Assembly (NCBI GenBank): GCA_947650285.1
Contig: CANTFL010000272.1
Location: 310,001-374,000, forward strand
Direction: 5' to 3'
Length of the DNA: 64,000 nt
Source: Hyaloperonospora brassicae
Lineage: Eukaryota; Oomycota; Peronosporomycetes; Peronosporales; Peronosporaceae
Shown here piece by piece: positions 32,666 through 44,035 of the stretch. Every line of letters starts with the position of its first letter. The stretch's first letter is position 1. A program made the translations under genes and the position numbers. The notes under the pieces are model-generated. The model did not search any database. It saw nothing but the letters and a program-made list of their open reading frames with translations, and was not told the DNA's origin.

Positions 32666-33739
32666 TCACGTGTAGCTCAGCAATTGACACAGCAGCTCCT
32701 CGTCCTCCTTCTTCACAAAGCGGCCCTTGACGCGCAAGCGCGAGTTGGCGAAATTCTTACGCACGTCATAGTCGACTTTCTTGGCCCACACGCGGTGCTT
32801 GCGCTTCTCGAGGAACCGCTCAATGCGCTTTCTCCGGGCGTCGGGCGAGTAGCTACCGACGAACTTGCCCTCGTGCACAGCTTCTTGGCGATGCTGCTGC
32901 TGTTGCTGCTGCTGCTGCTCACTGTCGTGCACCGCCGAGATCTCCATGCGGATAAACTCTTCCAAGTGCTTCCGGCCAAGACCGCCGTACTCGCTCCCGT
33001 CGGACGAGCACACGGACGCGAGGCGCACGCGCTGCTTGTAGTCACTGTCGTACCACGCGCTGTCGTCCTCGACGCCCGTGGGGCTGCAGTCGCGACCGAG
33101 GAACGACTTGTCCTCTTGCACACGCGACAAGCTGCTGCCCTTGTGCTTCTTGCCGTACGATGACGACAACGACGAGGGGTCGCGATATCGCATCAAGCTG
33201 CTGGTGCTGCTGCTATGGCTGTTGTGGCTATGGCTGGTGCGATGGCCGCTACGGCTCGGGATCGAAATGGGTCGACTGTTGGACGACAAGCAGCGGTCGT
33301 TGTCGTCTTGGGTCGAGACGGCGGCCGCCACGAGCCCGTCAAACGACGAGCGGTACGGAGATGACCACGTGGCCGCTTCGTAGCTCGCGTCCATGTCCAC
33401 GTCACTGGCACTGCTGCTATTGCTGCTGCTGTTGCTGATACTGTCAATGTCGAGGCGTCCAGGGATCAGGGACGTGAGCGGTCGGCCCTGGATCTTGAGC
33501 TGCAGCAGCGACAAGGGCGAGCTGCCGCCCTCGGCGCGCGGGTGCAGGAAGCTCGAGGACGGCAGCGACGCGGCGGCCCCGGCGTCAAAGGCCGCAAACG
33601 CGCGCTTCTTCCCGGCTTGCCACGACGACGGCGACGTCGACAACGGCGGTGTCGCGGCGTAGAGCGGGTTGTCGGCCGAGTGGCGCTCGTCTGGCGCCGA
33701 GAGACTCATGAGCATCGCGGCCACTTCCGACTCGATCAT
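32666..33739 (-). CDS. CCT-domain protein (CONSTANS/CO-like/TOC1 motif)
   Basis: This 357-residue protein is Ser-rich with a C-terminal CCT motif at about residues 300-345. The motif contains RRKRIERFLEKRKHRVW, KKVDYDVRKNFANSRLRVKG and RFVKK, with the basic spacing of plant CCT domains, which mediate nuclear localisation and protein or DNA contact. A run of eight glutamines, encoded by a CAG-type microsatellite near 32895-32925, precedes it. Residues 1-250 are low complexity. The start is the ATG at 33737-33739. The CCT motif is well known in plants; its oomycete role is not established, but a nuclear transcription regulator is the natural inference. No intron is needed. Confidence 0.85.
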   Translation of the reverse strand: MIESEVAAMLMSLSAPDERHSADNPLYAATPPLSTSPSSWQAGKKRAFAAFDAGAAASLPSSSFLHPRAEGGSSPLSLLQLKIQGRPLTSLIPGRLDIDSISNSSSNSSSASDVDMDASYEAATWSSPYRSSFDGLVAAAVSTQDDNDRCLSSNSRPISIPSRSGHRTSHSHNSHSSSTSSLMRYRDPSSLSSSYGKKHKGSSLSRVQEDKSFLGRDCSPTGVEDDSAWYDSDYKQRVRLASVCSSDGSEYGGLGRKHLEEFIRMEISAVHDSEQQQQQQQQHRQEAVHEGKFVGSYSPDARRKRIERFLEKRKHRVWAKKVDYDVRKNFANSRLRVKGRFVKKEDEELLCQLLSYT

Positions 33740-33912
33740 TGTAGACAGCGACAGAGGAGGCGGCGGCCGACAAGACGGACGACAGGAAGAAGCGGAAGAG
33801 GAGCAAGAGGCGATCGATCAAGTGGCTACGACAATTTGGGAGCGAGAAAACTGACTGGTGCGCAAACGTGCAGACAAGACCTCTCTCTCTCACTCTTTCG
33901 CTCGCTCTTTCG

Positions 33913-33943
<31 letters not shown>

Positions 33944-35122
33944 TATTGTTGTGTGTAGTCGTTACGACTGCGCGTTTTCCAGAGTGTGGCTGCTACTGTC
34001 TCTTGGTTCTCGCCGATCTTTCTAGGGCTCGGGGTCGGGCGTGCAGAGAGGCCAGTTTCTGAATGCTAGCGACTTAGCGCCCGGCGCGGAGAACAAACAA
34101 TTCGGGCGCGGGCCGGTGGTTCGTGGCGGCGCAAGTTCAAGCACCCGCTTTTTACACGCTGCCCCCTCGCTTCCCCTTCCACACAGGTGCTTGCGGGCGC
34201 CTATGTCAATGTGGCAAAGCCTAGTTCGATGCCCATGTCCCTACGTGCGCCTGTGTCGATTCGCCGCGTGGACGCTGAACGTCAGAGACACACGACAGGA
34301 TGATCGCGCTCTGGTTGCTACGTGCGACGCGCGCAATGTTCGTCCAGACGCCATATCGCCAACGGGTGGTCAAGAATGATCGACTTGAGGGTAGGGCTGC
34401 GAAACAGAAACGCGACCGAGCGGCGGGCGCGCCCCATCTGCTGTCCCGTTTCGCACCGCTCCCTCCCGTCGTCAGGAAGCAGCGAGCGGAAGTGATACAG
34501 AGAAACACTGGAGAGACCGTCGAGTGCTTTCTCAGGATGCCCGAGGAAAACGAGATCCGTGGCAAGCGCCAAGTGAAATCAACTCGATACGAACAGAGCT
34601 GCATTCTCTCCGGTGCTCGGTCAGCATCTCTCGAGTTAGCTGGCAGCTTGTTGAACTGACAGGAGACGTCCGTCACTTTCAAGTGGCATGCTCACGCTTG
34701 CGTACTTTTGTCCTTGACGGTGGATACAAACGTCCGAGTTTTGTACTTGACAGAGCCATGCACTGCAGCAGTAGGACCGTAGCAAGTGTGATTAACACGA
34801 GGGCCGAGTTTGCCGCACAAGAGTGACCGTCGGTGCGGTTGAAGCCTCGTTTGGATGGGAATAGCCTTAAAATGCCTGTCGCGACGTAAATCGGACGGAA
34901 TTAGTCCACAAAGGAGCCGCAGCAGCAGCAGCAGCAGCGATAACCCATGAGCGAAACGGTCGAGACAACAACGCAAGTGCATCGTCCCTCGCTGCATGCG
35001 GCACAAAGAGAGCAGTGCGACGATACGCCAAACTATATAGTAGCAGCAGTAGTAGTAGCAGTATCTTGCATACGTCCAGGAAATGTGACGGTCCCAAGCA
35101 GATTAAGTCGTGGACATCATCA
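33740..35122. other. Intergenic region between divergent genes, with (TC)n microsatellite
   Basis: A (TC)n run of about 27 bp lies at 33913-33939, about 175 bp upstream of the CCT gene. CAG/AGT-type triplet runs near 34920-34940 and 35040-35065 precede the plus-strand gene. No coding region was recognised in the 1.4 kb, which serves as the shared upstream region of two divergent genes. Confidence 0.55.
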
Positions 35123-36541
35123 ATGGGCTCTGTCAGTAGCTCGACCACCAGTGGCGCTGTCCCGGTACTGGACGTCGAGTCACTCGATGACGTACTTCGT
35201 GACAAGAAGGAGTCGGCGAAACATGACGTGATGATGGACCAACGTGGGAAGAAGATCAGCCAGTCGCGTAGGATGCAGAGGCATCTGCGAGGGATGCGGT
35301 GGCGGCTGAAAATCATTCAAAAGCTGATGCAGGAAGCGACGTGGCAGAGCAGGTTTCGCTTTACGCTGCAAGTAAAGAAGACCGCTGCAGGAGGCTCGTG
35401 TGTGTCGTCGACGGTGGCGGTACTCCAAGCAAAGGATCGGTCAGCTGATGTCCAGATACTGAAGCCGACCACGTGTGTTGACGAGTCGTTGCGACTTGTT
35501 TCGGGCTCGTTCGGCAGAAGCGCCGACAACGTGTCAACGGATACCGTGAACTGCGACAGACGTGGTGACGATGGCAGCAGCACAATCTCAAGTGACGAGG
35601 ACGAGCCTCAGGCGAGCGCAACGAGAACGCTGCAAACTCAGATAAACCTGTTGCAGACGCGGCTACAAGATGCGACGGACGAAAACCAGCAATTGCAGAG
35701 CACCGTCCAGCGATTGACGCAGGAAAACGCTCGACTTGAAGCTCGGACGAACCCTTCTTACTCGCCGGATGATTGTTGCAAGGGCGACGGTGGGTCAACT
35801 ACGTTGGAACCACGCGACCAGGATCTGCATGACAAGGTCGACGATGACAACGACGACGATGACGACCAGAATCGGAAGACAGCTTGCTCGTCTACTGCAA
35901 CATGTGGAGGTATGTCAGCGTTTCAGCTTATCATGCTGGAGGACATGAAGGCTCTCAGAAACCATGAGCAGTGCCAGCGGAAGCTGCACGAGCTGTGGGA
36001 TACCGTGTGGAAGCTCAAGGCGTTTGTGGAAGCGTACGCGCTCGAACGAAATCTCATGAAACTCCAGCGCGATGATGCTCTTGCCGAGGCAGAGCGGGCA
36101 GACGCTGAAAACGTGAAGCTGGCAAGCAGCGGCAACCTGCAGCAGAAGATCAAGTATTTGGAGCAACTGAAGAACGACAACCGCTCATTGCGTCGAAAGA
36201 ATCGGGCAATGAACGTGAGGATAGCCAAGTACAGGGCTGAGCTCGTTCGAGCGAAGAGCGGCTGCTCACTGAGTGAGGATCGTCATACGACGGCAATTGA
36301 GACGACCGACTCTGCATCGCTCGATGACGTCCTGCACGAGTTGGGTGAGCCCGCTGTGCGCACTGACGAAGAGATTCTGCGCAGCATGCGGGACTTCAGT
36401 CGATTCTTGGAACAGCGTCTCATGCGGTTACGCCTGGCGAAGCAGGACCTCGTTGCAAGCGACGAAGGATCGATGGAGCAGTTGCGATTCAGCAATCCTC
36501 GGCCGGTCATACGTGAGCCGTCGGGACGGACCAGCACTTAG
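35123..36541 (+). CDS. Coiled-coil protein of unknown function
   Basis: The frame is open from 35015, but only GTG begins it there; the first ATG is at 35123, giving 472 residues. Two heptad-rich regions are visible: about residues 175-215 (TLQTQINLLQTRLQDATDEN) and about 270-390 (LWDTVWKLKAFVEAYALERN, IKYLEQLKNDNRSLRRKNRA). They are separated by a very acidic linker with DDDNDDDDD. The N-terminal part contains a basic RRMQRHLRGMRWRLKIIQK segment. No catalytic motif, membrane segment or signal peptide was seen. A cytoskeletal or scaffolding role would be a guess. It lies 247 bp upstream of the WW-dsRBD gene on the same strand. Confidence 0.75.
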   Translation: MGSVSSSTTSGAVPVLDVESLDDVLRDKKESAKHDVMMDQRGKKISQSRRMQRHLRGMRWRLKIIQKLMQEATWQSRFRFTLQVKKTAAGGSCVSSTVAVLQAKDRSADVQILKPTTCVDESLRLVSGSFGRSADNVSTDTVNCDRRGDDGSSTISSDEDEPQASATRTLQTQINLLQTRLQDATDENQQLQSTVQRLTQENARLEARTNPSYSPDDCCKGDGGSTTLEPRDQDLHDKVDDDNDDDDDQNRKTACSSTATCGGMSAFQLIMLEDMKALRNHEQCQRKLHELWDTVWKLKAFVEAYALERNLMKLQRDDALAEAERADAENVKLASSGNLQQKIKYLEQLKNDNRSLRRKNRAMNVRIAKYRAELVRAKSGCSLSEDRHTTAIETTDSASLDDVLHELGEPAVRTDEEILRSMRDFSRFLEQRLMRLRLAKQDLVASDEGSMEQLRFSNPRPVIREPSGRTST

Positions 36542-36788
36542 TGCTGTTTTTTAGAATATGTTGTGAGGTGTGTACATACGTGCTCACATGTGCTGCTACA
36601 AACGAGTCGCCCAGTAGGCGTCACGAAAACGAACTCGGACTACTTGGCTCGATGGCGACGGAACCCAAAATAAGCCGGCACGGCGTTCCAACCGACGAAA
36701 TACATCGTAAACTACCACTGCATGCAAATAAAAAAGGGGGTATATTACCACACCCAGTCGTTTGCTTGAAAAGAAAAGCAGAGCCGCA

Positions 36789-38616
36789 ATGGAGAATCTG
36801 CGTGGCGACACCGAGTACCATCTCGCCCACGAGTTGGTGTCTGCCGCCGGCCTCATGCAACTCGGCTCGGCCACGGCCACAGCACATGCAGCGGACACTG
36901 TCGGTACTACTCCTGACGCAAGTGACCGCACGCGCGCTGTCGATCACAACGACAGTCACACGAGCACCACCAGTGCTGTATCCGCGACGGGTAATGCGCC
37001 GCTGCCTCTGGGCTGGCATCGCATCGCTCACGGCTCTGGTCTGCCCTGCTATGTGCACGACCGAACGGGCGCTGTCTCCTGGACGAGACCGTACACTCTC
37101 GACGTCGGCGGCCGCGGCGTGTTGTCCCAGTCGGAACTCCATCGCCTCGTTCAGCAGCACGTACCCCCGTTGGGTCTCTTTGCTCCAGCGTCAGCCGTTG
37201 CAGCGCCGAGGCAGACAAAAATGAGCGTGGCAGCGTATTCCGCTGCGTCGTCGATTGTGACCCACGACGAAGGAACTGCGGTACGGAAGGACGTTGGATA
37301 TGGTCAAGTCGTAGTAGTCGCCAGCTCTTTGTTGATCGAGGAGACTGATGACCTGTTTTGCATGTGTCAGCACCAGTCAAAAAAGCGCAAGTTGGACGCA
37401 GCGATTACCGAACAGAACGGAAGTGACACGCAATCGTCGATGGTGCGTGTGCTCTTGTCGCTGTTGCAGCGTTGCAAGTTGTTGGCTAACGGTTCTCTGC
37501 TTTCGCACTGTTTGTCTCTAGACTCTGGACGAGTTCAAGCTGCTGTCTATCGATGATCCCCGTGTTCTTCAGGTGAGTGAGCTGTCAAAGAGATATGACG
37601 TTCCCGTTGTATGTTCGTATGGTAGCTCAATCGTTTATGTCCGAACTAGGCGTGCTTGGAGCTCTCGGTAAAGACGCCGGCACAAGTTCTGCAGGAGTAT
37701 CAAAATCGCAACCGTGGCGTATCGATTAATTATAACGCGGTGCCAGTCGAAGACAATGGCGTGAAGCTTTTCAAGACAATCGTGAGTGCTGGCGGCAAGG
37801 TTGCAGAGGTACAAAGCACTTGCAGGGCCAGGTTGAAACGTTTATACTGACGCTTCTTTTCAGGGTGTTGCTTCGACGAAGAAGACCTCGAAGCAACTAG
37901 GAGCACAGCAACTGCTAGCGATTCTACATGAACGCACGGCTCGGAGATATCACCAAGTAGCGGAGATGTACAAAAGCTCGCTTAAAGGCCAGCCAGCGGT
38001 CACCGAGCCTTCGACGTACGGACAGGCGACAAGCAGCGAACAGAAAAGCGGACGTCGCAATGGGGATCCACGTTATCGACCGGGCAATGGCACATCAAAT
38101 CTGGTGCAATATGCTCGCCGACCATCACCCAATCAGGAGAATGCTGCCAACGGTGTTAACCGTAACTTTGAAATGATTCGACGAGGAACTGTGCCTTCGC
38201 ACTGTGGACCGAGCGATCAACAGGTGGTGCAGCACGCACGTTACCAAGGTGGTCTGACGGTTGGTGGAGGTTGGCAAGAGGACGCTGGAGTGGACGACGC
38301 TGGTCCTGAACGGGTGGTGGTGTACTTGACAACTCCAGCTGAGTCAGCGAGAACGTATGGTGACGGACAGCACTACCGCAATGTACAGGATGATGCACAC
38401 GCTTCGGGTAGCTATCCGAGTACCAGCCACTTTTCCCATCCAAACGTACCGGGAGTTTACGCTCAGCAATACGGCAGCAGCTATAGGGATGTCCAGTCAT
38501 TGGCTGGAAACCGATCATGCGGCAGTGTTCGTACGCTTGACCACTCGAATCCTTCCATCGACCGCGCGGCCGTCAATCTGCGTACCCAACGTCACACCAG
38601 TCCAAGCGAGATGTAA
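36789..38616 (+). CDS. WW and double-stranded-RNA-binding protein resembling DGCR8/Pasha
   Basis: Four exons, 36789-37442, 37522-37572, 37650-37808 and 37864-38616, join in frame to 538 residues. All introns are phase 0, with GT..AG and 55-79 bp. A WW domain lies at 71-104 (LPLGWHRIAHGSGLPCYVHD, then VSWTRPY; W76, W98, P101). It is closer to the WW of animal DGCR8, which also reads LP.GW....SG.P.Y.H and W.RPY, than to ordinary WW domains. A dsRBD at about 243-311 starts TPAQVLQEYQNRNRG and has the GVASTKKTSKQLGAQQLL helix with paired lysines. In animals DGCR8 partners Drosha in pri-miRNA cropping. The C-terminal 220 residues are low complexity, and a second dsRBD is not visible. Function here is inferred; another RNA-binding role is possible. 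Confidence 0.8.
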
Positions 38617-40820
38617 TTTTGAAGAGTTTGACAGTCCACTATGCTATAACCTCGCTCGCGAGTATGCTCAACGTTTGTATGTATCATGTTGTCAACGATA
38701 GCTCTGACTCGATCGTGACCTTATCTTGCGCTTATAGTCTACTGCAAGCAGTAGTCTGTTACGACAGTTGAGCTTCTTTGCCATCTACCTCGATGTGCCT
38801 TCGAAGTGCTTGTCATACTGCCATTCAAGTGCATGATCGCTCAGTCGGCGCAAACAAAGATGTACATTACGACATCATCAAATCCGGTAGCAATCGGCCG
38901 ATTACTACCTGATTACGCTAGCGAGCAGTAAGCTCGTTGAATTGATAGGTGGACGGCACATCGAGTTGTTGTTCTGCAAGGTGTAGTGTATGGGGTTCGC
39001 ACTTGATACTTTGGGTAAGCTATCACCAACCGCTTCGATCAATTGATTACCGCTTTCAAGTCGTTCTCCGATCAAACAAACCACAGAAGGCTTTTTGACA
39101 ACCCGTATGGCCACTCGATGAATGTTTGCACCTGGGAACCTAAGAAACGAACGAGCGGATAGATGGCTCGGCAGGACAACTCCGCAGAAGCTTATCGCCT
39201 CGTCAAGAGATGTAAAATCACTTGTTATCATGATGTGAAACCCACTTTTTTGACAAGCACAAACGAAAAGATAGGACCTGAGGCGGCTCCAACGAACATC
39301 ACATGTTGGAGTGTCGTCTGTAGTGTCGTGCGCTCTGTGAGCCATGCTATAGCTGGGAATGGACCGAGAGACGCTGGTACCGAGCAGGCAAGTTTGGCAT
39401 GTAACGATGACCCGCGCTGAACAGATTCGTAGTAACAGCGCCTTCGGATACCCAGTGGACCGACTGAACCCCAAAGACGAAGAAAAGGTCAAATCGGTTC
39501 CTGATAGAGTTGCCCTCTATCTCATTCCTCCTCTACAATGAAATTGCCTTTCTTCTCTTCACGAGATGCTCGTGCACCTTTGGCAGTTCCGACCTCTGTG
39601 CGATGATTAAGGGAAAGGAAACGACAGAGGGTGCGCGAAGGCTGTTTTGACCTTGACGACAGAGGTCGCTAAACAGTCGTGGGGTGGTCGTGACTGAAAC
39701 GGTGCGACCGTAGTAGGAAAAGAATGACTCGCTCGACAGTCAATTGGGACAACGCGCTCACAAAGCACTTGGGCACTCGTCATCCATCGAGTAGCAGTAG
39801 TACGGCAACTGAATCTTCAGTCCGCTACACGTGGAAGCGATACCGGTTGCGGGAAAGCCACACTGGTGCCGTAGAGGGAGCAGAAAGATGGAATAAGTCT
39901 TCTGGACATGTCCGTCCGTGCAAATCTGTTGGCAGAAGCCCATCCATGTCCCTGGACGGGAGAATGCTGGAAGAGGTAGGACGCATGCACAGTGTTCTCG
40001 AACATCATGCAGTCCGTCAGGCCTCGACGCTTGTTGTGTTGTTCCAAGGTAGTCTAGGAGCATGTACGTCGAGACCGTTCTGACGAGGTGAAAGAACACG
40101 CACATGTTTGAAAGCGGCTATGGCATACACTGAGCAATGTACTCACCAAGTGCTGGTCGGTTCAACACAACCGCGTAGTTTACGTCCTTGCATGCAGGCG
40201 CCATCATCGGAAGCAGTAGTCAGGAATGCTGTGGAACATGGATGTAACAACCAACTCGGGAGCTGTAGCAAAGCGAGAGTACGAGACCGCCGACAGGATT
40301 CAGTACCGACAACACGACAGCCGCCACATAAGGTGACCAGCCGTGTCCAACCACCGAAGTCGCAAAAGGGATACGCAGTGCTTACCAGCCTTTGGATCCA
40401 CACACACGAGAGAGAAGAGAGAGAAGAGAGAGAGACGCCTGTGCAGTAAGTGGTGAGAAAGAGCCCTACTGTTTCTGCAGCTGACAAAAGCGGACTCTCT
40501 TCGGGGACCGTTCGTTCCTCGAAAAGTCTTTTTCCGTCCCGAATTCCCAACCGCTGTCAATAGTGGGCAAACGGGAGACGAGTGCCAGTCCACAACTCCA
40601 CGACAACCGCGTCGAACATGAGGGGTCTCGTACGATGGGGCGGGCACAGCTGAGACCACACACAAAAGCGGGTGGAAGAGCCGGTGCGTTTGCGTAAGTC
40701 GCGCGTTGCAGTGGCATACTATCGGCCGGTGGGCTGTACCCCATCCGAGAGACAGACAGAACCGACAGAATACGCAGACAGCACCGCCCAACGCGATCGG
40801 CGTACCCCGCGAGTTGGCCC
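38617..40820. other. Mostly unrecognised 2.2 kb with weak coding candidates
   Basis: A minus-strand frame (38905 to about 39345 from its first ATG, about 146 residues) and a plus-strand frame (39724-40083, MTRSTVNWDN start) are open but match nothing I recognise. The latter could splice at 40050 to the frame from 40108, ending in a (GAGA)n microsatellite at about 40405-40436, which argues against it. No firm gene is called. Confidence 0.35.
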
Positions 40821-41468
40821 ATGGAGGGGTACCTGCTCGTCTTTTCCCACGAGCGCAGTGCGCAGGTGCACTACTGTGTGCTCGAGCACGGGCTGCTCCG
40901 CTGCTTCGATCGACCGGGTGGCGTGCTGTGCAAGTCCGTTGGCCTCACACGGCATCGGATCCGCGTGCAGCCGCTTGCGAGCGACCACAGCGGACTGTGT
41001 CCGAACCGGTTTGCCGTGCACGCGCTCGAGGTGCGGCGGAACCACCAGGCGGGTGCGTTCGTGGCCGCCAGCAAGCGCGAGACGACCCACTTGTTTGCTG
41101 CCGTCACGTCGCAGACGATGACCACGTGGGCCAACGCGATCCACAATTGGCGCCGTCATGCGTTCGACGACCCGACTGGCAGCGCGCTGTCGGTTCCAAC
41201 GGCGCTCACGACGAGCAAAGGACTGCAGCATTCCGTCACGCGACAGCGCGCCGCGTTGCTTGAGAGTCAGCGCGCGAACCTCGTGAACGTGGCCAACCGC
41301 TTTGACGTGAAGCTCGTCAGTGGCAAAGGGGGTTTGCGCGACGTGTCGATCCGGAAAATGTCGGCGTACCGATTTCTCAATGGGTCCAAATTCTCGAGGT
41401 CGAGCGTGGCGTTTCGGTCCTGGCTGCCTGGAATGTCGTCGCTTCGACTGAGCTTACCAGGTAGATAG
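40821..41468 (+). CDS. Small pleckstrin-homology-domain protein
   Basis: A 215-residue single-exon protein starts directly with a PH domain at about 1-115. The first strand is MEGYLLVFSHERSAQVHYCV, followed by LEHGLLRCFDRPGG; the C-terminal helix is TMTTWANAIHNWRRH with the invariant-type Trp. PH domains bind phosphoinositides or proteins at membranes. The remaining 100 residues are basic and Ser-rich, with a segment RDVSIRKMSAYRFLNGSKFS, and have no known domain. The ATG at 40821 leaves no room for an upstream domain without another exon. It converges with the proteasome gene 207 bp away. Confidence 0.75.
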   Translation: MEGYLLVFSHERSAQVHYCVLEHGLLRCFDRPGGVLCKSVGLTRHRIRVQPLASDHSGLCPNRFAVHALEVRRNHQAGAFVAASKRETTHLFAAVTSQTMTTWANAIHNWRRHAFDDPTGSALSVPTALTTSKGLQHSVTRQRAALLESQRANLVNVANRFDVKLVSGKGGLRDVSIRKMSAYRFLNGSKFSRSSVAFRSWLPGMSSLRLSLPGR

Positions 41469-41675
41469 ACGACTAGCACACGGAACTGCTCGTCGAGCAC
41501 TGATGCTGCAAAGGCGGTAGACAATCAAGAGCCCGATATCGGCGTGAAATGTGATGTAAAATTGGCTTGGAATGTGATAATGGAGAGCGACCGACCAGGT
41601 TCGTACCGCATGTTCTCTATCGAGCACACTTTCTTGTTTTTGCGTCATCCTGTCACACGCGGAAGCCGATGGCAA

Positions 41676-43102
41676 TTACAGGTAAAGCCCTTCGGGAATG
41701 TTGGCCTTCTTCTTGTAGAGCGCTTTTTCTTTCGCCTTTCGAAAGTCCGTTTGCGTCACACGCATACGACGTTCACGCAGGGCGAGCAGGCCAGCTTCGG
41801 TGCAAACAGCCTTGATGTCAGCTCCCGACAGCTCGTCCTTGGTCATCACGAACTCTTCCAGGTCCACGTCCTCGGCCAGGCTCATGCGGCCCGTGTGGAT
41901 GCCAAAGATACGGCGCTTTGTCTTGATGTCGGGGAGAGGGAACTCGATCTGTCGCAGCACACAACAATAGCATCAGCACCGTTAGTATCCATTGACAGGA
42001 GACAGGGATGGCTCATTCATGCAGCGGTACACACCTTTCGGTCGATACGGCCAGGACGAATCAGAGCGGGATCGAGGCTTTCGATGGCGTTCGTCGCCAT
42101 AATCACCTTTACATCGCCGCGCTCATCGAACCCGTCCAGCTGATTCAGGAGCTCGAGCATCGTACGCTGAATTTCACGCGTGCCACCGCTGCTTGAATCG
42201 TAGCGCTTGCTACCAACTGCGTCAATCTCATCAATAAACACAATCGACGGCGCATGGTCGTCGGCCACGCGGAACATTTCGCGCACAAGTTTCGGGCCGT
42301 CGCCCAAGTACTTTTGAATGAGCTCTGAGCCCACAATCCGCAGGAACGTCGCCGACGTCTGGTTCGCGACAGCCTTAGCCAGCAGTGTTTTGCCCGTGCC
42401 CGGCTCGCCGTACAGAATCACGCCCTTGGGCGGACGGATGCCAATGCCTTCGTAGAGCTCTGGATGGGTGAGCGGCAGCTCCACTGCTTCCTTGATCTCC
42501 TGAATCTGCGACTCGAGCCCTCCAATATCAGCATAGGACTCGAGCGGCGCCTTGTCGACCTTCATGACACTCACCATCGGGTCCGTATCGTCTGCCAGGA
42601 TGCCCACGACCGACATGACCTTGTTGTGAAGCAGCACCGAGCACCCGGGCTCGAGCATGTCCTGGTTCACAAACGACATGACGCCTACGTAGTACTCGGG
42701 CCCCACGGACGACGAGACGATCGCGTGGTTGTCGTCAATCATCTCCTCGAGCGTCCCCACGCCCATGGGCGTACCCCGCAGGTCGTCCACCTTGGACCGC
42801 TCTTCCTCGTCCTTCTCCTGCTTGGGCTTCATGACCTCCTGGTTCTGGATAAACTCCTGCTCCATGAGCAGAAAGTCCTTGATGCGCTCCATCTTGAGCA
42901 GCCGCAACTTGCACTTGGCCGTGGGGTACACGGTTGGGATCCGCACGGCCGCTGCGGGGCCGCGTTTCTTGCGGCGCCGGCGCGTCATGGCCCCACCTCG
43001 CGGCTCAAACTTCTTCTTCTTCTTCTGCTTGGCCGCGTCCTCCTTCTTCTTGGCCGCTTCGTCGCGCGTCTGGCGCGGCAACCCGCTCTGGCCCTGACCC
43101 AT
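41676..43102 (-). CDS. RPT2: 26S proteasome regulatory ATPase subunit RPT2
   Basis: Two exons, 43102-42035 and 41948-41676, give 446 residues, close to the family's about 440. This AAA ATPase sits in the base ring of the 19S particle and unfolds substrates and opens the 20S gate. Walker A is GEPGTGKT at 232-239 and Walker B FIDEID at 289-294. [15 protein letters not shown] spans the splice. The N-terminus MGQGQSG fits the conserved RPT2 myristoylation site. The C-terminus ends LYL, the HbYX-type gate-opening motif of RPT2. The intron of 86 bp is phase 0. The ORF runs on upstream, but the ATG at 43102 matches the family start. Confidence 0.97.
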
Positions 43103-44035
43103 AGCGTCGACGGGTACGGTGTCGTCGGTCCGTCTGTGTCGCAGTCGCGCGCTCGGGAATTTTGCTCGCTCGCTCGCTCGCTCTCTCTCTCTTTCTCTGC
43201 TATGCCCAAACGAAATGAAACCCAAATAAGATCGCGCCCTCGCCGCCTCTTATTTTGGTGGTGTGTGCCTCTCTCGGAAGGAATAAAGTCCTCGCCCGTT
43301 GATGCCTTTGTGTCGTACCTATTGTGTAAAAAGAGGAAAAAGACACGACGCGTTTGGATTGGCTGAAACTCGAAACGATGCATGGCATTGAAGCGACCAT
43401 CACTCCTTTGTTTTTTCATCGTGAACGCGCGACTGGCAGAGGAAGAGGCGGTATGGGCGGCTGGACGTGCTTTGCGTCGTCGAGAATGGACGTTAGGGAC
43501 CGTACACCGAGGACGTTACTCCCATGCTGCTGCTGTTGTGGTTGTACTACAATGGATAACTGCTGCGTCTTAGTATCTTCTTCTTCTTGTTTACTGATCG
43601 TGTCAGTCACTTTGCAGCTGACACGATCGCTCCTCGTCCTTCAGGAGCTCTGTGGTGACTTCAAGAGTCAGCAGTGATACATTGAGCCGTCAATTAGCGT
43701 CTTTCGCGTCGCGTGGTGCCAGCACTGCAGTGATTATAGGGAACATAAGCGCACAAAGCACCTAAACAGAGCAAGTCAAGACGCTGTCCTGTCCGCTCGG
43801 ATGGGTACGCACTCGGTTGATGGAACCACAACGACTTTCCAGACAAGCAACGGCATACGTTGATTAAAGCCGTCGATCGTGGCGCGTATGGGATTGTCCT
43901 GTACTACAAAAGAGAGCGACGGAGAGCGATGGATCAGTGCACACGTTCTTGTTACGGCAGACGTCTTCTTTTCTACTGACGCTTTTGTGCGTCATTGTTT
44001 ATATAGATACGTGTAGATGGCTGAGACAAAGGCAA
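43103..44035. other. Intergenic region upstream of RPT2
   Basis: A GCTCGCTC/CTCTCT-rich block at 43155-43200 lies just upstream of the RPT2 ATG and may be promoter or leader. No gene was recognised in the remainder up to the kinase pseudogene. Confidence 0.45.

Noticed and set aside
34300..34659. Open frame of about 119 codons upstream of the coiled-coil gene
   Set aside because: No domain, overlapping frames of similar length on the other strand, and no sign of splice continuity.
39724..40449. Two-exon gene ending in a (GAGA)n tract
   Set aside because: The splice donor is weak, the C-terminus is encoded by a microsatellite, and no family is recognised; kept only as a mention in the intergenic entry.
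40719..41231. 170-codon minus-strand frame opposite the PH-domain gene
   Set aside because: It is the antisense shadow of a GC-rich coding region with a recognisable PH domain.
42464..43366. 300-codon plus-strand frame opposite RPT2
   Set aside because: It is antisense to a firmly identified gene; its Leu-rich run comes from the lysine codons of the RPT2 N-terminus.
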